This document shows, piece by piece, positions 17,001 to 24,639 of a stretch of 36,755 nt of DNA. Each line of letters opens with the position of its first letter. Position 1 is the stretch's first letter. Under the pieces are notes generated by a model that was given only the letters and a program-made list of their open reading frames with translations, was not told where the DNA came from and made no database searches. Location: the NCBI GenBank assembly GCA_003233345.1, contig QILK01000182.1, positions 1 through 36,755 of the forward strand. The letters run 5' to 3'. A program made the position numbers and the translations under genes. The stretch is from Gammaproteobacteria bacterium. Lineage in GTDB: Bacteria; Pseudomonadota; Gammaproteobacteria; SZUA-21.

Positions 17001-18759
17001 GCGCATCATCATGAGCTTGTGCTGCAATGTTTAGAGTGATCGCGCTTGAGCTTTTAATTTCGTCAATTTCAAATTGTAAATTCGCCGCTTGAACGATAGC
17101 ACCGTTTGGTATCTTAACATCCTTAAATCTAAGCGCAATTATCTGGTCCTGGGAATCTCTTACCAATTCAAGATCGGAACTCGACATGTTAACTTGCCCA
17201 GTACCTAAGTTTTCCTCACCATCATCGGCGCCTGAGGCGACTTGTTTGATTAACGTTTGCGTTGAGCATCCACCCGTAGCACCGATGTTACTGGCGTCAT
17301 AAGTCACCTTGAGTTTCGGGGCACTACCTGGCGAGTTCTCATAAGACTTAGCAACACGGGTCCCCCCGGCGTTGTCATAAACCAGAAACCCCATCGCGTT
17401 TCCGCCACACCAACCCGTGCGGTTTACAACCTGCTGCACCAATCCGGCAATATCGATGGACTGATATCGGGTATCGGGTTTATCCCAGGCTGGGATAGCC
17501 CAGGCATAACCCTGCAAATAGGTTTTTCCTGACACATTGCCAGCAGCCGTTGTAAAGGGAACGGCATTGTCAACATTCTGAATAAAGATTGCACTATTGG
17601 TTGCAACCGTGTTGGTTTGCTCGGATTCGAATTCCAGTCTAGCGCTAACAATGGTTGCACCTTGTGGTATCTTAACGTCTTGAAAACGCAGACCAACAAG
17701 TTGAGTTGCGCTCGATACCGGAGTCCCGACAACATACGTTACCTTAAGTATGGGTGCTTTAGTACCATTATAGCTTTCAAAAGTACGCCTGTTACTGCTA
17801 TCAGACAATGAGCCGGCTGCTTTTTTAATGACAAATACAACACTGTTCGATGTTGGATTCAACCCATTGTTCACCCATGTCTGTACAATATTTTTAAGAT
17901 TCGGTGTCCTGACGGAGAGTCCAACATCATTGCTTGGAATTTCATTCCATATAGTTGAAACACCTGGTATAAGGGCACGGCTGCTAAGGTTATAATTGGC
18001 GGATGAAAAAGATGCTGCATTGATATTATTTTCGCCAAATATTTCTACCGAAATAGTTCCCTGAGCACTTTCGTCTACCTGAAAAATAAGTTCTGCATTG
18101 GTCACGACCGCACCCGTAGGAATATTAACATTATTAAATCTAAGACCAACTACTTGGTCGGTTACTTCTCCTGGATCACGGATCATTTCCAGATCACTAC
18201 TGGTTCTCGACATTGCCCCACTGGACTGCTCTTCTGCATCATCGTTACCTGTGCTGATGCTCACCTGAATAGTTGTTGATGGTGGGTACTGATTTTTTAC
18301 ATCATCATTAATTACAAGCTCGGTTTCTGAGGTTTGTATTGAGAAATCCCAACTCTCTTCTACATCGTCGTTACCGGTTGCAATACTCACTTCGATGGTT
18401 GGGGTACTACAGCTCTCAATAACACAAGCATCATCATCGACAAAAGCGACTGGATATAAAACCGGCCCTCCTGCGCCGCTAAAACGCATCAGGCCCACAT
18501 TGATATTGGAAACACTATTGATAATACCGGTTAGCGCCGATTTCATTCGATCAAGACGTGTTATGGTACCACCATCTTTCGAGTTCATTGACGACGAGGT
18601 ATCGAGAATAAACATAACATTTGGTTTATAGCCGCTATTAACATTAGTGCCACCAAAAAATATCTCGGTATCCTCCGCTGGCAATGCCGTTGGTAATAAC
18701 AACGAGCACAGAAATCCTATCATGCTAATTTTGGATTTAATAAACGTTGATTTAGTCAT
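14062..18759 (-). CDS. pilY1: PilY1-type pilus tip adhesin with inserted beta-sandwich modules
   Basis: The protein has 1565 aa, against roughly 1000-1200 for typical PilY1. The signal peptide ends at Ala28 (PTALPA). A VWA domain starts at about 45 with MIDAS residues Asp53-x-Ser55-x-Ser57, and resumes at about 690 with SGTPIVDSL (Thr707) and VLLSDGSPS (Asp800). Between these lie DNRLRE-like modules (about 121-155, 162-343, 348-488, 504-678), each with GxDDxEE, a DLE(L/M)(V/I)RD-type strand, GLRF..V.IP.GA and W/SYDG-like elements. The C-terminal PilY1 beta-propeller (about 1060-1500) contains the calcium loop DTNGDGWTD (1299-1307). PilY1 sits at the pilus tip, mediates adhesion, mechanosensing and retraction control, and is assembled with PilV/W/X. 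A GAGGTG site lies 4 nt before the ATG. Confidence 0.93.
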   Translation of the reverse strand: MTKSTFIKSKISMIGFLCSLLLPTALPAEDTEIFFGGTNVNSGYKPNVMFILDTSSSMNSKDGGTITRLDRMKSALTGIINSVSNINVGLMRFSGAGGPVLYPVAFVDDDACVIESCSTPTIEVSIATGNDDVEESWDFSIQTSETELVINDDVKNQYPPSTTIQVSISTGNDDAEEQSSGAMSRTSSDLEMIRDPGEVTDQVVGLRFNNVNIPTGAVVTNAELIFQVDESAQGTISVEIFGENNINAASFSSANYNLSSRALIPGVSTIWNEIPSNDVGLSVRTPNLKNIVQTWVNNGLNPTSNSVVFVIKKAAGSLSDSSNRRTFESYNGTKAPILKVTYVVGTPVSSATQLVGLRFQDVKIPQGATIVSARLEFESEQTNTVATNSAIFIQNVDNAVPFTTAAGNVSGKTYLQGYAWAIPAWDKPDTRYQSIDIAGLVQQVVNRTGWCGGNAMGFLVYDNAGGTRVAKSYENSPGSAPKLKVTYDASNIGATGGCSTQTLIKQVASGADDGEENLGTGQVNMSSSDLELVRDSQDQIIALRFKDVKIPNGAIVQAANLQFEIDEIKSSSAITLNIAAQAHDDAPPLTVTDNDISSRAKTAASISWPISVTPSVNQKLDSPDIKTVVQEIVSRAGWASGNDLVIIIDKQSGSGIRVVESYDGEPSAAAKLTVTVKWNQGAVSGPLVTVRQRLLELVNEIQYKSGTPIVDSLVEAAQYFMGNNVLYGYRRGSGTGTNRRYTRVSHPATYTGGTVVRASGCTDADLNNLACVTEQITGSPQYVSPMTASCQKNYIVLLSDGSPSYNVSESYIKSTTSISTCADSGSAACGPEYSKWLFENDLAAGLTDKQNITTYTIGFNFTGTWLQKIATDGGGKYFTATSSADLVQVFTNILAEILKVDTTFVSPGAAVNQFNRLTHRDEIYFSLFKPNDSPYWPGNLKRYKVDGIPLQIKDANNVPAVDVSSGFFSDTAQSFWSSVVDGNNVALGGFADRMGTITPRKVFTHTGTSDMLLSAAVNSLDESNTSVTLAMLGLPASATHRTALLQWSRGVDIKDYDGDGDTAEIRKQMADPLHSRPVIVTYGGTDASPDTTIFVATNEGFLYAVDGETGNEEFSFIPQELLPNLDVFYQNLSGSQRPYGLDGSITTYVVDVDKDNQIESADGDKVIIVVGMRRGGRNYYALDVTDRSNPILLWKVRGGVDTGFAELGQTWSSPIVGKVQIGNPTSSNKPKNVIFFSAGYDVDQDNYVVRTADSEGRGLFMVEIESGNLLWSAGPTTSTANLKLADFNYSIPADIRVLDTNGDGWTDQLWVGDMGGQIWRFDIHNTKNTNLLVTGAVVADFAGVTQADARRFYYAPDISLVKKIGALQLNIALGSGYRAHPLEKNNMDRFYSFQSAYVYAKPTTYTKITEADLYDATDNVLGEGDASSKASAQANLASKDGWLIRLEGTGEKVLSQSITINNQILFTTYLPDGTTVGCQAAQGSGRAYLVNIFDATPVLNLDTLGSTTALTKSDRYSSLVRGGIPPTPTPFFPDNGEVPIVLIGPELGPAINFGELTGRTFWFER

Positions 18760-18851
18760 AATACACCTCAGTCTGAATTTCTATTTTCAGTTTTTGCTGC
18801 CAGATCCTATGAATTTTTTCCATGAATACTTTTTGCAAACAGGATTTCACC

Positions 18852-19301
18852 TTAGCCACCACCTGGGCCCACCCGGTATACACCCTGCGTTGTCGTGGTA
18901 ATTGCCTGGTAAGCAGGTACCTGACCTACTCCCGTTGCATCAAATTGGTAGGTTGAAAAAGACCCCTGATTACTTCCAAACGAAAAACCCGGCGCAATCG
19001 TCGCTCCGGTAAATAAAATATCTGCCCTCGCAGTTACCGATGACATCCCCAAATCCAAAGGCACCGAAATCAGCACGCCGCTATTGAGTGCCTGAACAAT
19101 ATTATTATCATCCATCAACGCTGCATCCACAGCACTTTCAGAAGCCTGCAAGGTAATATTGGAATTCATCGCATTGGCTGACATCTTTTCTTCCAGATTA
19201 GCCGTGCGCATAGTGGTAACCCCTAACATAGTCATAACCAGCAACATCAGCATTGAAATCACCAAGACAGTACCATTTTGCCGTTGAATATTTTTCATCA
19301 T
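18852..19301 (-). CDS. pilX: PilX-like minor pilin assembly protein
   Basis: The protein has 149 aa. The leader ends at Gly10, followed by TVLVISMLMLLVMTMLGVTT, the PilX N-terminal pattern. As usual for PilX-type proteins the mature position 5 is hydrophobic (Ile), not Glu. The segment NLEEKMSANAMNSNITLQAS is also typical. It starts one base inside the pilW stop (shared base 19301). It joins PilV, PilW and PilY1 in the pilus priming complex. The C-terminus ends in GPGGG. A 92-bp gap then leads to pilY1. Confidence 0.87.
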   Translation of the reverse strand: MMKNIQRQNGTVLVISMLMLLVMTMLGVTTMRTANLEEKMSANAMNSNITLQASESAVDAALMDDNNIVQALNSGVLISVPLDLGMSSVTARADILFTGATIAPGFSFGSNQGSFSTYQFDATGVGQVPAYQAITTTTQGVYRVGPGGG

Positions 19302-20368
19302 TATCTCCGGTTACGTAATTTAACGGTTGAAACAAACACCCGTCTTAGGCGTCTGTCAGCATTATGTGTCACCGTGGTACCACCACCTACTGGGCCGATA
19401 TTGGTGCCAGCGACATTATAGGTTGTCGTATCGTCGGTATTATTAACGGCATTTACCGAATGCATTAATAATGCGAAGCGGACACTGATAATCTTAGTGG
19501 GATCAAGCGTTCCATTGTTTGCCGCTACATAACGCATATTGCCGTTATCTGCACGCTCGCCGTATAAAATTTGTATGTTCTCGACACCCTCGACTATTTC
19601 ACTGATCGCGCCATTAATATCGCGGCGATAGAGTGCAAAGATAGGATTGCCACGATTATTCGTTCGTGTCGTATTGCCAACAAAATAGGTGTTGGATACA
19701 AACGCATACACCCTCGCGTCAGTGCCATACGGTTTACTTAAAAAGTTGGCCGTGTTCTGTGGTGCCGAATGGACAATCGTTTGTATTCCAGCACTGTTAG
19801 CTGCGGTGGTCGCCCGGAATACATCCACTGTTTGGCAGTCTGAAATAAATAATACATCCGAAGCCTGAAAATTCGCAGTATTGGACAATACCTGAATATT
19901 CGCATCGACAGAATTCATGTTTCCCGTTAGCTGTATACCTTGATCTGATGCATTCTTGATCGCGAATACATCGCTGTTCGGAACCACATTTGCGCCCAAG
20001 GCGGGAATGACCGGCGTCGCTGGCGTTGCTATACCTGCGACACTTATTTCCCAACCATGCAATGCTTCCGAATTAAACGCAGTGGTAGGCGGATTGACGG
20101 CGATAATATTGGCAGGAATTGAACTAAGATCCGCGCAACCCTGAAAACCGGCCATACGCATATCGCGGGTCAATATTTCCATCGCAATACGACCACTTTC
20201 CTGTATTCGCGACACTTCCTCATTAAAACGATGCGTTTGCTTGGTGCTGATAAATATTTGAATAACACCGTTTAACAAAATCAGACTGATCACCATACCG
20301 ACCATCACTTCGACCAGCGTCATTCCTCGTTGATTCTTGACTTCTAACATCGCAACAGGCCTCTTCAT
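19301..20368 (-). CDS. pilW: PilW-like minor pilin assembly protein
   Basis: The protein has 355 aa. The leader ends at Gly15 and is followed by MTLVE (Glu5 present), then the PilW-type segments IFISTKQTHRFNEE, RIQESGRIAMEILTRDMRMA and GFQGC. The C-terminal part RRLRRVFVSTVKLRNR is also characteristic of PilW. It overlaps pilV by 4 bp (ATGA). A second ATG seven codons in (20350) has AGAGG upstream and may be the true start. It is part of the PilVWX-PilY1 priming complex at the inner membrane and pilus tip. Confidence 0.9.
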   Translation of the reverse strand: MKRPVAMLEVKNQRGMTLVEVMVGMVISLILLNGVIQIFISTKQTHRFNEEVSRIQESGRIAMEILTRDMRMAGFQGCADLSSIPANIIAVNPPTTAFNSEALHGWEISVAGIATPATPVIPALGANVVPNSDVFAIKNASDQGIQLTGNMNSVDANIQVLSNTANFQASDVLFISDCQTVDVFRATTAANSAGIQTIVHSAPQNTANFLSKPYGTDARVYAFVSNTYFVGNTTRTNNRGNPIFALYRRDINGAISEIVEGVENIQILYGERADNGNMRYVAANNGTLDPTKIISVRFALLMHSVNAVNNTDDTTTYNVAGTNIGPVGGGTTVTHNADRRLRRVFVSTVKLRNRR

Positions 20369-20832
20369 AGCTCAAAGTTATAGCTAACTTGCTGGCTGGC
20401 ATTGGCAGTACTGGTGGTTTCGTTCCACTGCACAGTGACGGTAAAACGGCTGCCCGCTCTAGTGACAGTACCCCTAGCATCGGGTACGAGCGGTGGTACT
20501 TGGGTAAAATAACTTCCCCACTCGCGTATATCATGGTCCGCAAGTTGAACCGTCGTACAACCCGCGCTAATACAGGCTGGGTCAGTCGGGAGGATATTAG
20601 TGTCGATGTTATCGTATGATCCAGCGGTTACAGCGTTGGTATTACTGCGCATTCTATCGATGATGTCATAGGCAAGTATGGTCGCCTGTGATCTTAGATA
20701 GGCACTCTGGTTATACCTCAGGCCATAGAGTTGCAAACTGGCAACACCTAATAAACCAATAGACAATACCAGTACTGCAACCAGCACTTCCAATAAAGTT
20801 GAACCTGACTGTTGCCGGTTATTTATGGACAT
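20365..20832 (-). CDS. pilV: PilV-like minor pilin
   Basis: The protein has 155 aa. The leader ends at Gly10, followed by STLLEVLVAVLVLSIGLLGV, with Glu5 present; the segment LQLYGLRYNQSAYLRSQATI is typical of PilV. Two cysteines (ACISAGC) may form a disulfide. It overlaps fimT by 10 bp and pilW by 4 bp, so translation is likely coupled. It acts with PilW, PilX and PilY1 to initiate pilus assembly. Confidence 0.9.
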   Translation of the reverse strand: MSINNRQQSGSTLLEVLVAVLVLSIGLLGVASLQLYGLRYNQSAYLRSQATILAYDIIDRMRSNTNAVTAGSYDNIDTNILPTDPACISAGCTTVQLADHDIREWGSYFTQVPPLVPDARGTVTRAGSRFTVTVQWNETTSTANASQQVSYNFEL

Positions 20833-21386
20833 GTAAGATCACCTCCGGCAGAGTCATTAAAAACACCACTGGCATTATCATCAGTCGCCAAGCGTGCCCT
20901 GCCCGTTACGTTAATATTAATCGCCTTGGCGAAGGTTGTTCCGCGTTGATCACAAATTTTAAAGGTACCCGTAGAATCGATCACCCCTCTGGAGGTATAT
21001 TGAATCCAGTCTGCATTATCGAAATAATTACTACGAATAGTCATACCTGAATTCGCCTGGTTCTTAACCATCAATATGCTATCACCTGCTGTTACCGAGG
21101 CATCTGCATTGAGATCGACAAAGGCAATCCAGCCATTCTCCCATGCATTACTATTGCAACCAGTCCCATTTGTGCTTCCACAAATAGTAACCGTTTGCCT
21201 TTGCTTTACCGCTTCAGAACGTGCGGTTAATAACGTAGAAACAAAATCATTGGTCGTAGCAATGATTTTGTTATTAGCCAGAAATTCTCTAAGATTCGGT
21301 ACCGCAAAGGACACCGTGATCGCAAAGATAGCGATGCCTAACATCAATTCAATCAGGGTAATCCCTTTCTGCTTTATCATATTCAT
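20823..21386 (-). CDS. GspH/FimT-family minor pseudopilin
   Basis: The protein has 187 aa from ATG 21386, chosen because AAAGG (21395-21391) precedes it by 4 nt; a GTG at 21413 would add nine residues and give an overlong leader. The leader ends at Gly8, followed by ITLIELMLGIAIFAI with Glu5 present. The C-terminal GspH domain shows NDFVSTLLTARSEAVKQRQ, CGS..G..C and WENGWIAFVDLNAD. By position it corresponds to FimT/FimU, the first gene of the minor pilin operon. It has a 544-bp gap upstream that contains a REPIN and presumably the operon promoter. Confidence 0.9.
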   Translation of the reverse strand: MNMIKQKGITLIELMLGIAIFAITVSFAVPNLREFLANNKIIATTNDFVSTLLTARSEAVKQRQTVTICGSTNGTGCNSNAWENGWIAFVDLNADASVTAGDSILMVKNQANSGMTIRSNYFDNADWIQYTSRGVIDSTGTFKICDQRGTTFAKAININVTGRARLATDDNASGVFNDSAGGDLTCP

Positions 21387-21413
21387 AACACCTTTATAGC
21401 CAGCTTCCTGCAC

Positions 21414-21595
21414 ACACGCCAGTCACAAAGGAACCAGCTGCATCAATTAACCGACAAACGGTAAACATGTTTTTTAATAAGTTTATTTACAAAATGTCGC
21501 ATATCACTTTAGCGGTATCATTATTTTTTACTTTATATATAGGTAAAAAAAAACAATAAAAAAGCAATATCAATCACATTGATTATTGTTAAACA
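21414..21595. other. AT-rich leader region of the minor pilin operon
   Basis: 182 bp upstream of fimT without a gene. The stretch 21525-21585 is almost pure A/T and contains TATATA/TATAAA sequences readable on the minus strand as a -10 box. I could not find a well-spaced -35 or a TGGC/TTGC sigma-54 site, so the promoter is only placed in this region and not resolved. Confidence 0.4.
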
Positions 21596-21756
21596 GTAGC
21601 CCGGACTTCGCGCAGCGAACGCCGGGAAACGAACAGGGTAACAACAGCAAAGTGGGATGTTTCAGATGTACTTCTGTCTGGGGGATCGTAGGATTTTATT
21701 GAATTTAATCGAGCTATTCTTTTTCCCCGGCGTTCGCTACGCGAAGTCCGGGCTAC
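21596..21756. repeat. REPIN: two inverted GTAG-headed REPs
   Basis: Left REP is 21596-21626 and right REP is 21726-21756 in inverse orientation; the outer ends read GTAG. The right copy has loop GTA where others have GCA or GAA, so changes fall in the loop while the TTCGC/GCGAA stem is kept. The 99-bp centre differs from the other REPINs. It lies between the fimT start and the Sel1 gene end. Confidence 0.85.
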
Positions 21757-21836
21757 GTTGTCTTTTATGGATCATCGCCAATAGCCGAATTTAGGCCAAC
21801 AGTAAAAATAGAACGGTGACGTCAAATTCACTGGAA

Positions 21837-21932
21837 GCCCCTCAACCGACAGTCAGAAGTTTTTTCCAGGACAGTGACAACCCTAGTTGTTGGCCTGGAA
21901 AAAATCTTGTGGCTGGCGGTTGTAAGAGGGGC
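21837..21932. repeat. Long imperfect hairpin downstream of the Sel1 gene
   Basis: A ~96-bp imperfect palindrome. Left arm 21837-21870 (GCCCCTC ... TTTTTTCCAGG) pairs with right arm 21894-21932 (CCTGGAAAAAATCTTGTG ... GAGGGGC), with a 23-nt loop. The right arm shares AAAAAATCTTGTG with the hairpins inside the repeats at 4979-5174 and 31849-32016. It lies 26 bp after the stop of the Sel1 gene on the minus strand, so it may act as terminator or be a small mobile hairpin related to the long REPIN centres. Confidence 0.65.
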
Positions 21933-21957
21933 GTTGTCTAAAAAAAATAATGCAAAT

Positions 21958-22746
21958 TCAAAAACGTTTCGAGTATCTCGCAAGTACTTTATTCGCATGG
22001 ATTTTTTGCGCTTTGGATAATGATTTTCCCAGTTTTTCCAATCGGGACTGATGTTCGCTATCTTGCTTTGCAGCCAGACTAGTCCAGACAAACGCATATA
22101 CCTTACTTTTGCGGATTCCACCTGCCCCCTGCTGATGAAACTCAGCCAGTTTTAATTGCGCCCGGATATTCCCCTGGTGCGCCGCCCTTTTGATCCATTT
22201 CGCCGCTTCCACCTTATCCAAAGAAACACCACGTCCTTGACTATACATGTTACCTAAATAGGCTTGGGCTTCGGCAAAACCAAGATAAGCCGCTTTTTTT
22301 AGCCACTTCGCTGCATCGGCAGCACTTTTGGTGACGCCACGCCCTTGATCCAGTAACAACCCATACTGATATTGCGCGTTCATATTGCCGCGTTTGGCGG
22401 CCAGCTGAAACCAGTACGCAGCCTTTTTGTCATTCTGCACAACACCCACACCATTTTTATAAGCTTCTGCAAGACTGTTCTGTGCATAGACATACCCCTG
22501 TTTTGCTGACCGTCGATACCACTTTACCGCTTGCAAAGAGTCTTTTATGGTTCCCAATCCTTTATCGAATAAAAACCCCAACTGATACTGGGCCGATGCC
22601 GATCCCGCATTGGCAGATTGCAGGAACTCTTTGTAAGCCAGCTTATAGTGGCCAGTTGTATAGGCCTTTTCGCCTCTTTTATAATCGGCAAGCAAATTAA
22701 ACGGCGCCAACAAGCATAGTAATAATATTATTTGTTCTGTTTTCAT
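21958..22746 (-). CDS. Sel1-repeat (SLR) periplasmic protein
   Basis: The protein has 262 aa. The signal peptide ends LLA before DYK (residue ~20), so it is exported. About five or six Sel1-like TPR repeats of 36 residues follow, each with A..QY.LG..Y..G.GV..D...A..W...AA..G (for example QYQLGFLFDKGLGTIKDSLQ and NSLAEAYKNGVGVVQNDKKA). Such solenoids bind proteins and often scaffold envelope or secretion assemblies; no enzymatic role is expected. It ends about 570 bp upstream of the minor pilin operon on the same strand, but a hairpin and a REPIN separate them, so a functional link is unproven. Confidence 0.9.
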   Translation of the reverse strand: MKTEQIILLLCLLAPFNLLADYKRGEKAYTTGHYKLAYKEFLQSANAGSASAQYQLGFLFDKGLGTIKDSLQAVKWYRRSAKQGYVYAQNSLAEAYKNGVGVVQNDKKAAYWFQLAAKRGNMNAQYQYGLLLDQGRGVTKSAADAAKWLKKAAYLGFAEAQAYLGNMYSQGRGVSLDKVEAAKWIKRAAHQGNIRAQLKLAEFHQQGAGGIRKSKVYAFVWTSLAAKQDSEHQSRLEKLGKSLSKAQKIHANKVLARYSKRF

Positions 22747-23005
22747 TTATGGATTTAACACTCGGAAATACTCAGCCTAATTATTGCTCTGCTGATTTAT
22801 TCATAGGTCATGACAAAATTCATTTTAGAAAATTCTGCCTGATTCTTCAAGCAGTAATATTTAACGTTGCTATTTCAACATTGACGACACTTGGAAAACC
22901 GGCTACCGGAAAAGTGAGTGCCATTGGCCAGTTTCGTTTGCTAAACCCGGCGCGTTAACTCTGACGTTACACTATTGCAAATATTTCGTTACCGTTATAG
23001 GAAGT

Positions 23006-24556
23006 TTACTTCGCCATATCCTGATTATATAACACATATATTTTTGGCTCTAACAAGGTATTGATGGGGGTCTCTATTCGGGTAATATCTTTACCAAATA
23101 CAGTGGCCGCTTTAATAACCTGATCAGTCAGATATTTTGTGGGTACTGCCACTTTTAATTCGTCAACATTAAGCTCAGAGCGTCGGGCCAGATGAAAACC
23201 CCAGATACCAAACGCTGGTACGGTAATCTTATAACTAAGGGTTTTGTAATCAGCAGAACGTAATGTTTTTTCGACACACCAGAAGACCGATCGGGCAAAA
23301 AACGGAGATGAACTTTGCGTAACCAGCGCGCCATCTTTGCTAAGCCTTCTTCTTATCAGCTTGTAAAATTCACGTGAATATAACTTGCTTAACGCTTCAT
23401 TACGCGGATCAGGCATATCAATGACGACACGATCAAACTGTTTTTTTGATTTCCAAATAAAAGAAAACGCATCGCCGTTAATCACCGTGACCTTTGGATC
23501 GAGCAGTGATTTTTGGTTTAATTTACGTAACGGTTCGAACTCGACAGCAAAGTCAGTAATGGCTTTATCAAGATCGACCAGCGTGATCGTTTTGATTTGC
23601 GGATACTTTAACAACTCGCGTACCGCCAAGCCATCACCGCCACCCAGTATGAGCACATGGTCACGTTTACCTGGCAATGACATCAACGGATGAATCAAGG
23701 CTTCGTGATACCGATGCTCATCGCTTTCAGCAAACTGTATATGACCATCAATATACAAACGATGCTTGCCATACAAATTACTCCGGGTAAATACGATGCG
23801 CTGATAGGGGCTTTGTTTTTCAGCGATGATCGCATCCTGAAACATACCCTGCTCGATATAGCTGGATATCGCCGAACCAAAAAAATTGAGAACAATCAAT
23901 GTAATAAAGGTAAAGATTGAAACGCCCATTAAATATTTCAACACCGGTAACTGCGGTCTAAAATACCACAGGTTAACCAGTGCAACAAATATATTGATTA
24001 ATGCTATGACGAATGACGAATGAATAATGCCAATGACTGGCAACAGCAGCAACGGGAATGCAACTGATCCGATCAGTGCACCAACATAGTCAAGTGATAA
24101 CACATCGGATAAGCTTTTTCTTATTGATTCCTTTACGCTTAGAATCCGGGTTAGGATTGGCACTTCCAACCCCACCAATATTCCGATGGTAATTATAAAC
24201 AGATACATTACCGGTACGTACATTGCATTTAAGCGCACAAACACCTGAAACATGGTAATACTGCAAATACCACCAACTATAGCAATCATTATTTCTATAA
24301 CGATAAAACTTTTTATCAAATCTTTAACAACCAACCGCGACAGGAATGAACCGATTCCCATCGCAAACATAAAAAAACCAATGGTCAATGAAAATTGATA
24401 AACACTGTTACCGAGTAAATAGGTAGAAATGGAAGCAATGATCAGCTCATAGACGATACCACTAAGAGCAACAAAGGTAATCGATAGTAGCAGGATCGAG
24501 ATCTGTCGCGAATCCAGCGCAGCAATTGATTCTTCGCTAGACGGTCTTTCAGACAT
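23006..24556 (-). CDS. Membrane-bound spermidine-synthase-like aminopropyltransferase
   Basis: The protein has 516 aa from ATG 24556; a TTG two codons upstream is less likely. The N-terminal ~225 residues form about seven transmembrane helices (for example FVALSGIVYELIIASISTYL), and a SpeE-like methyltransferase-fold domain follows. It shows the nucleotide-binding loop LILGGGDGLAVREL, the acidic VDLDKAI strand end, NGDAF and the active-site region DMPDPRNEALSKLYSREFY. The family transfers an aminopropyl group from decarboxylated SAM to a diamine, although membrane-fused forms are poorly characterised. A perfect terminator hairpin separates it from the lipoprotein gene upstream, so it may be transcribed separately or at reduced level. 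Confidence 0.88.
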   Translation of the reverse strand: MSERPSSEESIAALDSRQISILLLSITFVALSGIVYELIIASISTYLLGNSVYQFSLTIGFFMFAMGIGSFLSRLVVKDLIKSFIVIEIMIAIVGGICSITMFQVFVRLNAMYVPVMYLFIITIGILVGLEVPILTRILSVKESIRKSLSDVLSLDYVGALIGSVAFPLLLLPVIGIIHSSFVIALINIFVALVNLWYFRPQLPVLKYLMGVSIFTFITLIVLNFFGSAISSYIEQGMFQDAIIAEKQSPYQRIVFTRSNLYGKHRLYIDGHIQFAESDEHRYHEALIHPLMSLPGKRDHVLILGGGDGLAVRELLKYPQIKTITLVDLDKAITDFAVEFEPLRKLNQKSLLDPKVTVINGDAFSFIWKSKKQFDRVVIDMPDPRNEALSKLYSREFYKLIRRRLSKDGALVTQSSSPFFARSVFWCVEKTLRSADYKTLSYKITVPAFGIWGFHLARRSELNVDELKVAVPTKYLTDQVIKAATVFGKDITRIETPINTLLEPKIYVLYNQDMAK

Positions 24557-24590
24557 ACGCAATTAGAATTGTGATTTTCAAAATAAAGTA

Positions 24591-24622
24591 ACCTATACCT
24601 CCATGACTATGGAGGTATAGGT
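24591..24622 (-). terminator. Strong stem-loop terminator after the lipoprotein gene
   Basis: A perfect 14-bp stem: ACCTATACCTCCAT (24591-24604) pairs with 24609-24622 around the loop GACT. On the minus strand it follows the lipoprotein stop by 17 bp and is followed by a T-rich run (TTACTTTATTTTG), as in Rho-independent terminators. The following gene starts 34 bp further on. Confidence 0.7.
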
Positions 24623-24639
24623 CTGTCTGTATTAGCTGT

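Noticed and set aside
18765-18836. 23-codon minus-strand ORF (MEKIHRIWQQKLKIEIQTEV...) between pilX and pilY1 overlapping the pilY1 start
   Set aside because: No ribosome site or conserved features; the GAGGTG within it serves pilY1.
22749-22958. 69-aa plus-strand ORF between the Sel1 and aminopropyltransferase genes
   Set aside because: No ribosome site, no recognisable domain, and it lies in a normal intergenic gap divergent from the Sel1 gene.
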